Positions 25,328 to 34,296 of a stretch of 64,000 nucleotides of DNA are shown one piece after another. A program made the translations under genes and the position numbers. The notes below the pieces were generated by a model. That model was not told the DNA's origin and did not search any database. It saw only the letters and a list, made by a program, of their open reading frames with translations. The stretch comes from PALSA-612 sp963765295. GTDB taxonomy: Bacteria > Actinomycetota > Thermoleophilia > Gaiellales > Gaiellaceae. Where the stretch lies: assembly GCA_963765295.1 (NCBI GenBank), contig CAVXVO010000005.1, forward strand, positions 62,001 through 126,000, read 5' to 3'. Positions within the stretch are counted from its first letter, which is position 1; the number at the start of each line of letters is the position of its first letter.

Positions 25328-25531
25328 CTACCCGGCGAGGAACCGATCCTCGTGCTTCACGAACCGTGCGAGCCGGTCGCGGGCGCGAGCGATCTCGGCG
25401 CTGTACATGCCGAGCTCGTCGGGATCGGCGCCGCTCCGCCTGCGGAAGTTGCGGACGAGCACGAGGCCCTTCAGGTGCAGGATGAGATCGTCGAGCTCGC
25501 CGAAACGGTGGTCTGTTGCCGTGGACGTCAT
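25328..25531 (-). CDS. Small hypothetical protein coupled to the MFS exporter
   Basis: 67 residues, MTSTATDHRFGELDDLILHLKGLV..., rich in charged residues and probably helical (ELGMYSAEIARARDRLARFVKHEDRF). Its ATG overlaps the TGA of the exporter (ATGA), with GGAGGC just upstream. That argues for a real, translationally coupled gene. No family recognised and no membrane segment. Confidence 0.6.
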   Translation of the reverse strand: MTSTATDHRFGELDDLILHLKGLVLVRNFRRRSGADPDELGMYSAEIARARDRLARFVKHEDRFLAG

Positions 25532-27006
25532 GCTGCCTCCTCGAGGACGAACGTCGGTTCCTCGACGGGCTCGCTGTGCGCGGCCTGCACCGGCACTGCT
25601 GCCGGTCGCACGAGCGTCGCGGCGATCGCTGCGGCGCCGACGAGGAGAGCGGCGAGCACGTAGAGGGCGGTCTGGAGCCCGTGGTCGAGCGCCGCGCCGC
25701 TCGTTGCGACGGCTCCCGGGTGCGAGGCGAGGTAGCTGCTCGCAGACGTCGCGGCGATCGCGCTGATCGCGGCGATGCCGATCGCGCCGCCGATCTGGCG
25801 GCTCGTGTTGACGAGGCCGGACGCGACACCCGCGTCGGCACGCTCGACGCCGGTCAGGCTCGCGATCGTCACGGGCACGAAGGAGAGGCTCATGCCGGCG
25901 CCGCCGAGCACGAAGGCGGGGAAGAGGTCCGTCAGGTAGTCGGCGTCCACCGGCAGCCGCGTGAGCATCGCTACGGACACCGCCGAGACGATCAGCCCGG
26001 CCGTGAGCGTGGCTCGCACGCCGAAACGACCGACGATCGGCTGGGCGAGGTTCGAGACGATCACGACTGTCACGGCGAAGGCAGCGAAGGCGGTGCCGGC
26101 GCGGACGGGCGAGTAGTGCAAGACGTTCTGGAGATACAGCGTCAGCACGAAGAACTCCGAGAACGCGACGGCACCGACGATGGCCATGGTCGCGTTCGCC
26201 GCCGACAGCGTCCGCGACCTGAAGATGCGCAGGGGCAGAAGCGGCGATCGGGAGCGCGCTTCGATCACGACGAACGCGAGCACGAGCGCGACGGCCCCGG
26301 CGAGCAGCAGGAGCGTCGTGGGCGAGCCCCAGCCGTCGCTGGTCGCCCGCGTCATCGCATAGACGAGCAGCATCAGGCCGGACGTGATCGACGCGGCTCC
26401 GAGGAAGTCGAAGTGGCGATGGGGAAGCTCGGCCCGGCTCTCGCGCAGGAGCAGCGGCGTAAGCACGATCGCGGCGATGCCCACGGGCACGTTGATGAAG
26501 AAGATCCACGACCAGCTCAGGTAGGAGGTGAGCACGCCCCCGAGCAGCACGCCCGCGGCCGCGCCACTGCCCGAGGCGGCTCCGTAGACGCCGAGTGCGA
26601 CGTTGCGATCGCGGCCTTCGGCGAAGGTCGTCATCAGGAGCGAAAGGGCGGCGGGGGCGAGCAGAGCGCCGCCGAGTCCCTGCAGCGCACGGAAGGCGAT
26701 CAGGGAGCCCTCTGACCAGGCCAGCCCGCACAGCAGCGAGCTGACAGCGAAGAGAGACAGCCCGGCGATGAACATGCGCCTGCGCCCGAGCAGGTCGGCG
26801 AGGCGACCGCCCAGCAGCAGCGTGCCGCCGAAGACCAGCGCGTAGGCCGAGATCACCCATTGCAAGCTCGTCTGCGAGAAGCCGAGATCGGCCTTGATCG
26901 AAGGAAGCGCGACGTTGACGATCGCGACGTCGAGGATGACCATGAACTGTGCCGTGACGATCAACGCGAGTGCGCTCCAGCGGCCGCTATTGGTGATGCT
27001 TCTCAT
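25528..27006 (-). CDS. DHA2-type (EmrB/QacA) MFS drug exporter
   Basis: 492 residues, about 14 helices. Signatures: FMVILDVAIVNVALPSIKADLGFS (DHA2 helix 1, motif D1), GGRLADLLGRRRMFIAG (motif A) and RALQGLGGALLAPAALSLL. It would export hydrophobic compounds using the proton gradient. ATG 27006 is preceded by CAGGGGGT at good spacing; ATG 27033 lies within the operator region. It is divergent from a MarR gene. Confidence 0.88.
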   Translation of the reverse strand: MRSITNSGRWSALALIVTAQFMVILDVAIVNVALPSIKADLGFSQTSLQWVISAYALVFGGTLLLGGRLADLLGRRRMFIAGLSLFAVSSLLCGLAWSEGSLIAFRALQGLGGALLAPAALSLLMTTFAEGRDRNVALGVYGAASGSGAAAGVLLGGVLTSYLSWSWIFFINVPVGIAAIVLTPLLLRESRAELPHRHFDFLGAASITSGLMLLVYAMTRATSDGWGSPTTLLLLAGAVALVLAFVVIEARSRSPLLPLRIFRSRTLSAANATMAIVGAVAFSEFFVLTLYLQNVLHYSPVRAGTAFAAFAVTVVIVSNLAQPIVGRFGVRATLTAGLIVSAVSVAMLTRLPVDADYLTDLFPAFVLGGAGMSLSFVPVTIASLTGVERADAGVASGLVNTSRQIGGAIGIAAISAIAATSASSYLASHPGAVATSGAALDHGLQTALYVLAALLVGAAAIAATLVRPAAVPVQAAHSEPVEEPTFVLEEAA

Positions 27007-27024
27007 CGGTTGACCCCCTGAATC

Positions 27025-27056
27025 GTTGAGCATTTCAACGTTATATCATCTCAACG
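27025..27056. promoter_or_regulatory. Probable MarR operator between exporter and regulator
   Basis: Inverted repeat GTTGA-N5-TCAAC (27025-27039) with another TCAACG half-site at 27051-27056, in the gap between the two divergent starts. It overlaps the TTATAT sequence usable as a -10 box. Confidence 0.45.
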
Positions 27057-27080
27057 CTTGTCTACGCTACTCTTATTCCT

Positions 27081-27590
27081 GTGACTGTCGATACACCCCG
27101 CCCACCGACCGGTCCGCGTCTGCCGGAAGAGCTGGCCGACTCGACCACCTTCCTGCTCAAGCGGCTCGGATTTGCCGCCAAGGAGCAGGCGATGGAGGCC
27201 TACGAGCAGACGGGGCTCCACCCGTACCACCACGCTGTGCTCGCCGTCCTCGACGAGGGCTCACGCGAGACGCAGGGGGCGATTGCGGATGCGCTCGGCT
27301 ACGACCGCGGCCAGCTCGTCGGACTGCTCGACGAGCTCGAGGAGCGCGGGCTGATCGAACGCCGCCGCGATCCAGACGACCGGCGTCGGCAGTCCGTCCG
27401 GATGACACCGGACGGCAAGCGCGCGCTGGGAAAGCTCCGCACCCTCGGCCGTAGGCTCGAGGACGACTTCCTCGCCAACCTCGACGAGACGCAGCGCGCC
27501 GACCTCCACGCCCTGCTGCGCCTGCTCGCCCAGCAGCACCTGCCGCACTGCGCATTCAACGCTCCGCCGGCGCAGCCTGCCGCGGGTTGA
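27081..27590 (+). CDS. MarR-family transcriptional regulator
   Basis: 169 residues. The winged helix reads HHAVLAVLDEGSRETQGAIADALGYDRGQLVGLLDELEERGLIERRRDPDDRRRQSVRMT, including the D-x-R wing motif of MarR proteins. It is flanked by dimerisation helices. It starts at GTG 27081 and probably represses the divergent DHA2 exporter. Confidence 0.9.
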   Translation: MTVDTPRPPTGPRLPEELADSTTFLLKRLGFAAKEQAMEAYEQTGLHPYHHAVLAVLDEGSRETQGAIADALGYDRGQLVGLLDELEERGLIERRRDPDDRRRQSVRMTPDGKRALGKLRTLGRRLEDDFLANLDETQRADLHALLRLLAQQHLPHCAFNAPPAQPAAG

Positions 27591-27638
27591 CGCGTCTAGA
27601 GCCGCTTTTCCAGGCACCGGCAGTCGAAAGCCGGAGTC

Positions 27639-28826
27639 TCAGTCGGGTAGCAGCGGCACCGTCAGGTCGGCTCGGCGGCCGAGCAGGACGCCGCGCGTGA
27701 CGGCCGCCGCGCCGTAGCGGTCGCGGATCTCGTCGACGGCGGCGTCGAGGAGCCCGCTGTCGGCTGCGTCGAGAGGCAGGCAGAGCTGCATCGGGAGGTC
27801 GTCGTCGAGGTTCGCGATCGCGACGCCGATCAGCGTCAGCCCGCGGCCCTCGATCAGCGGCTGCGCGATCGCGAGCAGGCCGCGGGCGGCCGCGAGGATG
27901 GTTCCCGTCCGCGCGGTCGAGTGCGGCAGCGTGGTCGAGCGAGTCGCACGGGAGTAGTCGCCGAAGCGCAGCCGCAGCACGACGGTCCGGCCGACCCGAC
28001 GTGCTGCGCGCAGGCGCCGGGCGACGCGCTCGACGAGCGCCACGAGCTCGGTGTCGAGCCCCTCCGGCGTCCTGCGCGACCGGCCGAGCGCGTGCTGCGA
28101 CCCGATCGACCGGCGGCGGCGGCGCGGGCGCACCCGGCGGGGGTCGCGGTTGTTGGCGAGCGCGTGGAGCTGTCGCCCAGCCGCGCGGCCGAGCATCACC
28201 GTCAGCGTCGGCTCAGGGATCCGGGCGAGATCGCCCACGGTGGCGATCCCGTGCCGGTGGAGCTTCGCGGCCGTCACCGGCCCGATCCCCCAGACCCGCT
28301 CCAGGGGCAGCGGGTGGAGAAAGGACAGCTCGCGTTCCGGCGGCACGCCGAGGAGCCCGTCGGGCTTCGCGACGGCGCTCGCCACCTTGGCGAGGAACTT
28401 CGTGCGGGCGATGCCGACCGTGAGCGGCAGCCCGACCTGCTCGCGGGCTCGTTGCCGCAGGCGGACGGCGATCTCGGTCGGCGTGCCCGCGATCCGCTCC
28501 ATGCCGCGGACGTCGAGGAACGCCTCGTCGATCGAGAGCCCTTCCACGAGCGGCGTCGTGTCCTCGAACAGCGCGTAGAGGGCCCGGCTCGCCTCGGTGT
28601 AGGCGGCCATCCGCGGCGGCACGACGATCGCTTCGGGACAGAGCCGCCGCGCCAGTCGGCCCCCCATCGCCGTGCGGACGCCGCGCGCCTTCGCCTCGTA
28701 GCTGGCCGCGAGCACGACTCCGCCCCCGACGATGACCGGCCGCCCGCGCAGGCGTGGATCGTCGCGCTGCTCGACCGATGCGAAGAAGGCGTCAGCATCG
28801 GCGTGCAGAATGGTTGCGGTGAGCAC
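27639..28826 (-). CDS. dinB: DNA polymerase IV (Y-family, translesion)
   Basis: 395 residues. Catalytic motifs ILHADADAFFASVEQ (first Asp pair) and SIDEAFLDV are present, then KFLAKVAS, a helix-hairpin-helix (VWGIGPVTAAKLHRHGI) and the little-finger domain. It copies past lesions at the cost of accuracy. GTG 28826 is preferred over ATG 28832, because the ATG lies inside a LexA box and the family begins close to TATILHADAD. Confidence 0.92.
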   Translation of the reverse strand: MLTATILHADADAFFASVEQRDDPRLRGRPVIVGGGVVLAASYEAKARGVRTAMGGRLARRLCPEAIVVPPRMAAYTEASRALYALFEDTTPLVEGLSIDEAFLDVRGMERIAGTPTEIAVRLRQRAREQVGLPLTVGIARTKFLAKVASAVAKPDGLLGVPPERELSFLHPLPLERVWGIGPVTAAKLHRHGIATVGDLARIPEPTLTVMLGRAAGRQLHALANNRDPRRVRPRRRRRSIGSQHALGRSRRTPEGLDTELVALVERVARRLRAARRVGRTVVLRLRFGDYSRATRSTTLPHSTARTGTILAAARGLLAIAQPLIEGRGLTLIGVAIANLDDDLPMQLCLPLDAADSGLLDAAVDEIRDRYGAAAVTRGVLLGRRADLTVPLLPD

Positions 28827-28839
28827 GAACATATGTTCT
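28826..28839. promoter_or_regulatory. LexA (SOS) box at dinB
   Basis: CGAACATATGTTCT contains a perfect 12-base inverted repeat and matches the Gram-positive/actinobacterial SOS consensus CGAAC-N4-GTTCG except at the last base. It overlaps the dinB start, so LexA would block transcription initiation directly. Confidence 0.8.
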
Positions 28840-28919
28840 CATACGAGTACCGATGACTTCCTGGAGCGGTTGGAGTCTGATGGGATACCGGAGAGATCTC
28901 GACGCGGAGGTGAAGCTCG

Positions 28920-30000
28920 ATGTCACGGACGTTGGTACTGGTCGGAACCCGCAAGGGGTGCTTCCTGCTGGAGAGCGACGAGGCTCGGCGCGACTGGACG
29001 CTGCGCGGCCCGTTCTGCGAGGCGTGGCCCGTGTACCACGCCGTTCACGACCCCTCGACGGGGACGATCTTCGCCGCCGCTGCGAGCGAGTGGCACGGCT
29101 CGACCGTCTGGCGCAGCCCTGACCTCGGCGAGACGTGGACGCAGTCGAGCGAGGGCCTCGCCTACGAGGCGGACGGCGATCGGAAGCTGTCGAAGGTCTC
29201 GACGCTCGCCGTGAAGGACGGGCGCGTGCTCGTCGGCGTGGAGGCACCCGGGATCTTCGAGAGTCGCGACGGAGGCGAGAACTGGTCGCTGCTGTCGACG
29301 CTCGCGGGAGAACCCGGCAGCGACCTGTGGGACGACCCTGCGAACCAGCCGCCCGGCCACCTCGGCATCTCCGCGCTCATGTTCGACACGGAGGAGTCGT
29401 CGCGCTTCTGGGCGATCGTCCAGGGAATGGGACTGTTCGAGACGGCGGACGACGCCGCGACCTGGACGCCGCGCAACCGCGGACTCCGCGCGGACTGGCC
29501 ACGGCCGCACGAGGAGGTCGGCTTCTGCGTCCACAAGCTCGTCCGCTCGCCGGTCGACGGCAACCGCATGTACCAGCAGAACCACGTCGGGATGCACAGG
29601 AGCGACGACGCAGGCCAGAGCTGGACGGAGATCACCGAGGGGCTGCCGACCGAGTTCGGCTTCGCCGCGGCCACGCATCCGCACGACCGCGACACGTTCT
29701 ACGTGATCCCGCTCGACGGCGGCCACGGGCGCTGCATGCCGGACGGCCACGCCTCGGTCTGGCGGACGCGGGACGCAGGGGAGAGCTGGCTGCGGCTCGA
29801 CCAGGGGCTGCCCAAGGACGGCGCGTTACGTCGGCGTGCTGCGGGAGGGCATGGCAATCGACGGCTACGACTCGCCCGGCCTCTACTTCGGCACGAGCAC
29901 CGGTCAGGTGTTCGCGAGCAACGACGAGGGCGAGAGCTGGAGCGAGATCGCCGCCTACCTGCCGGCGATCTCGTCGGTCGAAGTCGCGGTTCTGGAGTAG
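28920..30000 (+). CDS. BNR/sialidase-like beta-propeller protein (frameshifted)
   Basis: About 359 residues when joined. Asp-box repeats recur: WRSPDLGETWTQS, ESRDGGENWSLL, ETADDAATWTP, HRSDDAGQSWTEI, WRTRDAGESWLRL and SNDEGESWSEI. It has no signal peptide, so it is cytoplasmic, unlike true sialidases. At 29826-29827 an extra T breaks the frame; without it YVGVLREGMAIDGYDSPGLYFG continues to TAG 29998-30000. GGAGGTG precedes the ATG. It is immediately followed by a MoaD-like gene; this pairing is common, but its function is unknown. Confidence 0.75.
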
Positions 30001-30002
30001 CC

Positions 30003-30267
30003 ATGGCGGACGTGCACCTGCCTTCGACGCTGCCGCCTCTCTTCCCCGGGCTGCAGCGCCATCTGGAGATCGAAGCCGGGACTGTCGGCGAGGCGATCGA
30101 CCGCCTCGACGAGTCGTGGCCGGGCCTGCGCGACCGCCTGTGCGAGCCCGGCCCGGCTCTCCGCCCGCACATCCACGTCTACGTCGACCAGGAGCGGGCG
30201 GCGCTCGACCACGCCGCTCGACCCACACGCCCGCCTCGACGTGATCACCGCGATCAGCGGGGGCTGA
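30003..30267 (+). CDS. MoaD/ThiS-like ubiquitin-fold protein (frameshifted near 3' end)
   Basis: About 87 residues: VHLPSTLPPLFPGLQRHLEIEAGTVGEAIDRLDESWPGLRDRL is the MoaD beta-grasp pattern. Removing one C at 30209-30210 gives ALDTPLDPHARLDVITAISGG, which restores the C-terminal Gly-Gly used for adenylation/thiocarboxylation by E1-like enzymes. No molybdopterin or thiamine genes are nearby. It begins 2 bases after the propeller gene and is probably cotranscribed. Confidence 0.7.
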
Positions 30268-30278
30268 GCCGACGCCGT

Positions 30279-31632
30279 CTACGCCGGAGCCGTGACCGCC
30301 TTGCTCTTCTCTCGGGACAGCCGCTCGAAGAACATCCACGCGAGCACGACGCCGATCGCGTAGCCGATCGTGCTCGCGAGCGCTGCGCCCGAGGCGCCGT
30401 AGGTCGGGATCAGGAGCAGCGCGGCGATCAGCGTCGCGATCATCCCCAGCGCCGAGACGGCGAGGCTGAGGTGGGGTCGGCCGTGGCGCACCGACAGGTA
30501 GACGACGAGGATCGTCACCGGGGCGTACACGGTCACGCCGGGCAGGAGGAGCGCGAGCGGTGTCGAGGCGCCCTTGAACGCGTCGCCGAGCAGCGCCGGG
30601 ATCAGGAACGGTGAGACGGCTCCGACCACGACGGCGACGCCTGCCGTGTAGACGAACGTCTTCACCGAGGAGCGTGCGCACGAGCGACGCGGCCTGGTTC
30701 TCGGGCTCGTGGAGGCAGGGCGCGGTCATGGCGGTCGCCAACGCCCCGGCGATCAGCCACAGCATCTCCGCGGTCTGGACGGCGATCGAGTAGACGCCGA
30801 CCTGGTCGATGCCCCGGTAGTGGTTGAGCACGAGCAGCTCGACGCGGTAGCTGATCAGGTTCACGACCTGAACGGCGCCCATGGTCAGCGCCAGCTTGGC
30901 GAGCGGCACGTTGAAGAGGTCGACGAAGTCCCGCAGCGGCATCGGCCTCCACACGAAGCGGGTCGTGACGAGCGCGACGGCGGCCGTGACGAAGTGGGCG
31001 ATCGTCCACGCGAGGACAGCGCCGGTCACGCCTTCGTGCAGTCCGACGACGAGGACGATCACGCCGACGAGCGTCAGCACCGGCGGCAGCGTCTGGATCA
31101 CGTTCCACAGCCGCACGCGGTTCAGCCCGAGCAGGACGCCGCAGATGCTCTGCCATGCGACCTGGGGGACGAGCGCCGCCGCCGCGACCGCGGCGACCTT
31201 CACGCCGATGTCGGCCGTCGCGGCGCCCCAGGCGACGATCGCCGCCGTGCCGGCGACGCCGAGGATCAGCCCGATCGCGAACGACGCCTGGACGAGCGGC
31301 CGGAGCTGGACGTCCTGCTTCTGGGCCCGGTTCGTGACTGCGTAGCCGAGTTGGCCGAGAAGGCGCGTCAGGATCGTGACGCTGAGGACGACGAGCACGA
31401 ACGACCCACGCCCCGACGTGTGGAGGTAGCGGCCCTGGACGACGACGAGCACGAGCCCGAGCGGAGCGGCCAGGCCTTTGAAGACGAGCGTCTCGAGGAA
31501 GTTCGCGTGGATCTGCTGCACCTCGGGCGCTCGCGCCATGTTCGGCGAGACCGGAGGCGCCGAGTCGATCGCGGGCGACCGAGGCACGGCGTCGAACGCG
31601 TGCACGCGGTGGAGACGGCGCGGAGAGCTCAC
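30279..31632 (-). CDS. Polysaccharide-type flippase (MVF/MATE superfamily), frameshifted
   Basis: About 450 residues. The N-terminal part has ANFLETLVFKGLAAPLGLVLVVVQGRYL and roughly ten helices. At 30665-30666 an extra C (plus strand) shifts the frame; deleting it joins ...SLVRTLL to VKTFVYTAGVAVVVGAVSPFLIPALLG and the last four helices. It is a second Wzx/MurJ-like lipid-carrier exporter, away from the first locus. GTG 31632 or ATG 31539 may be the start. Confidence 0.75.
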
Positions 31633-31669
31633 GGCGCCAGCGTAGACCGCTCCGCGGCGGGCGTCCGCG

Positions 31670-33103
31670 TCAGTCGTCGCCGAGCGCGAGGGCCGGCTCG
31701 AGCTCGCGCGTAGCGGCGACTGGGCGCCGCCCCGGGATGAGCAGCCCGGTGAGTGCGCAGACGGCGAGGAACGCGGTCGCCATCAGAAAGGTCTCGACGA
31801 AGCCCGTGACCGCGGGGAGGCCGTCGGCGCCGGTGTGGTCGGCGATCAGCGTCGCCGCGAGCTGGCCGCCGAGGGCGCCGCCGATCGTCCGCATAACCGT
31901 GTTCATGCCGCCCGCCGCGCCGGTCTGGTACGCGGGCACGGCCTGGACGACGAGGTTGCCGAGCGCCGCGAACGCGAGGCCGATCCCGATCCCGAGCAGG
32001 GCCGCGCTCAGAAGCATGTCGTAGGGATGATCGTGGGCCGCGGCGATCAGGCCGAAGGCCCCGGCAGCGAACAGAGAGCCGACGATCGCGGCGGGCTTCG
32101 AGCCGAACCGGACGGCGATCGGACCGGCCGCCATGCCGACGACCATCATCGCGATCGTGGACGGCAGGAGGTAGAGGCCGGAGGCGACGACCGATGCGCC
32201 GAACCCGAAGCCCGTGCTCGTCGGTAGCTGCGCGAACTGCGGGAAGACGATGAACGCCGAGTACATGCCCGCGCCGAGCAGGAACGCGGTCAGGTTCGCG
32301 GTCCAGACGCCGCGGATGCGCATCATGGTCATGTCGATCAGCGGCTCGCTCGACCTGATCTCGACCACGATCCACGCGCCGCAGACGGCGAGGCCGGCCG
32401 CGATCAGCCCGATCGTCCGCGCCGAGCTCCAGCCCCAGGTCGTCGTCTGGCTGATCGCGATCAGCACCGTGCTGATTCCCGTGGTCATCAGGGCGGCGGC
32501 GAGCCAGTTGATGCGGCCCGGGACACGAACGGGCGACTCGGGGATGAACCGCCAGGTGCAGACCGCGGACACGAGGATCACGGCCAGCGGCATCCAGAAC
32601 AGCCAGTTCCAGCTCAGATGCTCGACGATCACGGCGCCGGAGACGATGCCGATGCCGGCTCCGATGCCGAGGATCGCCGAGATGAGCCCAATGCTCCCGG
32701 CGACGCGCTCGGGGGGAAACTCGTCGCGGATGATCCCGAATGCGAGCGGGTAGATGCCGCCCGCGACGCCCTGGATCACCCGGGCCGCGATCAGCAGCGC
32801 CAGCGTGTGCGACACCGCGGCGAGCAGCGTCCCGGCGGCGAGGATCACGAGCGTCCAGAGCAGGATGTGCTCCTTGCCGTACATGTCCCCGAGGCGTCCC
32901 AGGATCGCCGTCCCGACCGACGCGGACAGCAGGTAGCCGGTCAGGAGCCAGGTGATGCCGGTCTCGGAGGCGTTCAGGTCGTGCTGGATCGTCGGCAGTG
33001 CGGGGACAACCGAGGAGCTGAGGACCGCATAGGCGAGGCCGGCCATCGAGAGCACGGCGAGCGTGACCTTCGGATTGCCGCGACCGGCGACGGTCTCGCT
33101 CAT
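31670..33103 (-). CDS. DHA2-type MFS exporter
   Basis: 477 residues, about 14 helices. It carries SSSVVPALPTIQHDLNASETGITWLLTGYLL, GRLGDMYGKEHILLW (motif A) and RVIQGVAGGIYPLAFGIIRDEFP. The ATG overlaps the MarR stop (ATGA), so regulator and pump are one transcript. Substrate unknown, probably a hydrophobic drug or metabolite. Confidence 0.88.
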   Translation of the reverse strand: MSETVAGRGNPKVTLAVLSMAGLAYAVLSSSVVPALPTIQHDLNASETGITWLLTGYLLSASVGTAILGRLGDMYGKEHILLWTLVILAAGTLLAAVSHTLALLIAARVIQGVAGGIYPLAFGIIRDEFPPERVAGSIGLISAILGIGAGIGIVSGAVIVEHLSWNWLFWMPLAVILVSAVCTWRFIPESPVRVPGRINWLAAALMTTGISTVLIAISQTTTWGWSSARTIGLIAAGLAVCGAWIVVEIRSSEPLIDMTMMRIRGVWTANLTAFLLGAGMYSAFIVFPQFAQLPTSTGFGFGASVVASGLYLLPSTIAMMVVGMAAGPIAVRFGSKPAAIVGSLFAAGAFGLIAAAHDHPYDMLLSAALLGIGIGLAFAALGNLVVQAVPAYQTGAAGGMNTVMRTIGGALGGQLAATLIADHTGADGLPAVTGFVETFLMATAFLAVCALTGLLIPGRRPVAATRELEPALALGDD

Positions 33104-33573
33104 CGTGAGGCGAGCAGCGTCGCGGAGTGGGGCGGACGCGCGGCACCCGATGCGCGCAGCTCGTCGTTGAGCGCGGCGACGAGCCGGACGAGCTGCGCGC
33201 GATCGGCAGCCGGCATTCCCTCGAGTGCCGTGTCGAGCGCGGCCGCCACCTCGGTCCGCCGCCTTTCGACCCACTCCCGGCCCTTCGACGTGGCGACGTG
33301 GAGCACCGCCCTGCGGTCGTCCGGATCGGGCCGGCGCTCGACGATCCCCGCCGCGACGAGCCCGTCGACGGCGCGGCTGGCGGTCGGGTCGCTCAGGCCG
33401 ATGCTCGCGGCGAGTGCTCCAAGCCGCAGCGGGCCCGCCGACACGAGCTCGATGAGCACGACCCGCTGGGTCGAGGTCAGCGCAGGCCCGTCGACCCCGG
33501 CTCCAGTGCGGGCGAGCAGAGAGAAGAGCAACTCGAGCTCGTGGACGAGCTCGCCGGGACCGCCCCCTTGCAT
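33100..33573 (-). CDS. MarR-family transcriptional regulator
   Basis: 157 residues: LTSTQRVVLIELVSAGPLRLGALAASIGLSDPTASRAVDGLVAAGIVERRPDPDDRRAVLHVATSKG, a MarR winged helix with the D-D-R wing. It is first in a two-gene transcript with the exporter at 31670-33103. It is divergent from a TetR gene; both could read the palindrome at 33609-33624. Confidence 0.9.
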   Translation of the reverse strand: MQGGGPGELVHELELLFSLLARTGAGVDGPALTSTQRVVLIELVSAGPLRLGALAASIGLSDPTASRAVDGLVAAGIVERRPDPDDRRAVLHVATSKGREWVERRRTEVAAALDTALEGMPAADRAQLVRLVAALNDELRASGAARPPHSATLLASR

Positions 33574-33608
33574 CGCGCAAAGGTTACAGAAGACAACAAA
33601 TACGCAAA

Positions 33609-33624
33609 CGGAGCGATCGCTCCG
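33609..33624. promoter_or_regulatory. 16-bp perfect palindrome, probable TetR operator
   Basis: CGGAGCGATCGCTCCG is exactly self-complementary. It sits 20 bases before the TetR GTG and 36 bases from the divergent MarR ATG. It is a likely autoregulatory site for the TetR protein. Confidence 0.55.
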
Positions 33625-33643
33625 CTTCTGGCATACTGCAGCG

Positions 33644-34294
33644 GTGCCCGTCTCGGCAGCCGGCGAGAAGACCTTGCGTCGCGACGCGCGTCGCAACCGC
33701 GAGCGGCTCCTCGCGAGCGCCCGTGCGCTGCTGGCGCGGGACGGCGTCGACGCGTCCGTCGAGGAGATCACGCGCCATGCGGGCGTCGGCATGGGGACGC
33801 TGTACCGTCACTTCCCCACCAAGGCCGAGCTGATCGACGCCGTGCTCGAGGAGAGCTTCGCGGAGCTCGTCCGCGTTGCCGGGGACGCAGCCGACGCAGC
33901 CGACGCCTGGGCGGGGCTCACGAGCTTTCTGGAACAGGCACTCGCGCTCCACGCCGCGAATCGCGGCCTCAAGGACGTGCTCGCCACCAGCGAGCGCGGT
34001 CGCAAGCGGGCCGAGGCGATGCGCGCACGCGTGCGGCCGTTGCTTCGGCAGATGGTCGACCGGGCGCACGCACAGGGCGCGCTGCGCCCGGACTTCACGG
34101 CCGAGGACGTGCCGCTCGTGTTCTGGACGGCCGGCCGGGTGATCGAAGTGACGGAGAGCGTCGCGCCCGACTACTGGCGGCGGCACCTCGGCCTCCTGCT
34201 CGACGGTCTCAGGGCGGGCTCGGCGACTCCGCTGCCACGGCCGCCGCTGACGCAGGACGAGCTCGCCCGGGCCACGAGGCGGCGGGAGGGTTGA
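33644..34294 (+). CDS. TetR-family transcriptional repressor
   Basis: 216 residues. DNA-binding part: RNRERLLASARALLARDGVDASVEEITRHAGVGMGTLYRHFPTKAELIDAVLEE. It is followed by an all-helical ligand domain of the group often paired with exporters. The start is GTG 33644, and the next gene, an exporter, begins 2 bases after the stop. Confidence 0.9.
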   Translation: MPVSAAGEKTLRRDARRNRERLLASARALLARDGVDASVEEITRHAGVGMGTLYRHFPTKAELIDAVLEESFAELVRVAGDAADAADAWAGLTSFLEQALALHAANRGLKDVLATSERGRKRAEAMRARVRPLLRQMVDRAHAQGALRPDFTAEDVPLVFWTAGRVIEVTESVAPDYWRRHLGLLLDGLRAGSATPLPRPPLTQDELARATRRREG

Positions 34295-34296
34295 GC

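Noticed and set aside
29632..30278. Extension of the flippase frame beyond 30665 to 29632
   Set aside because: After the frameshift the translation is Arg/Gly-rich and overlaps the propeller and MoaD genes; the true C-terminus lies in the other frame ending at 30279.
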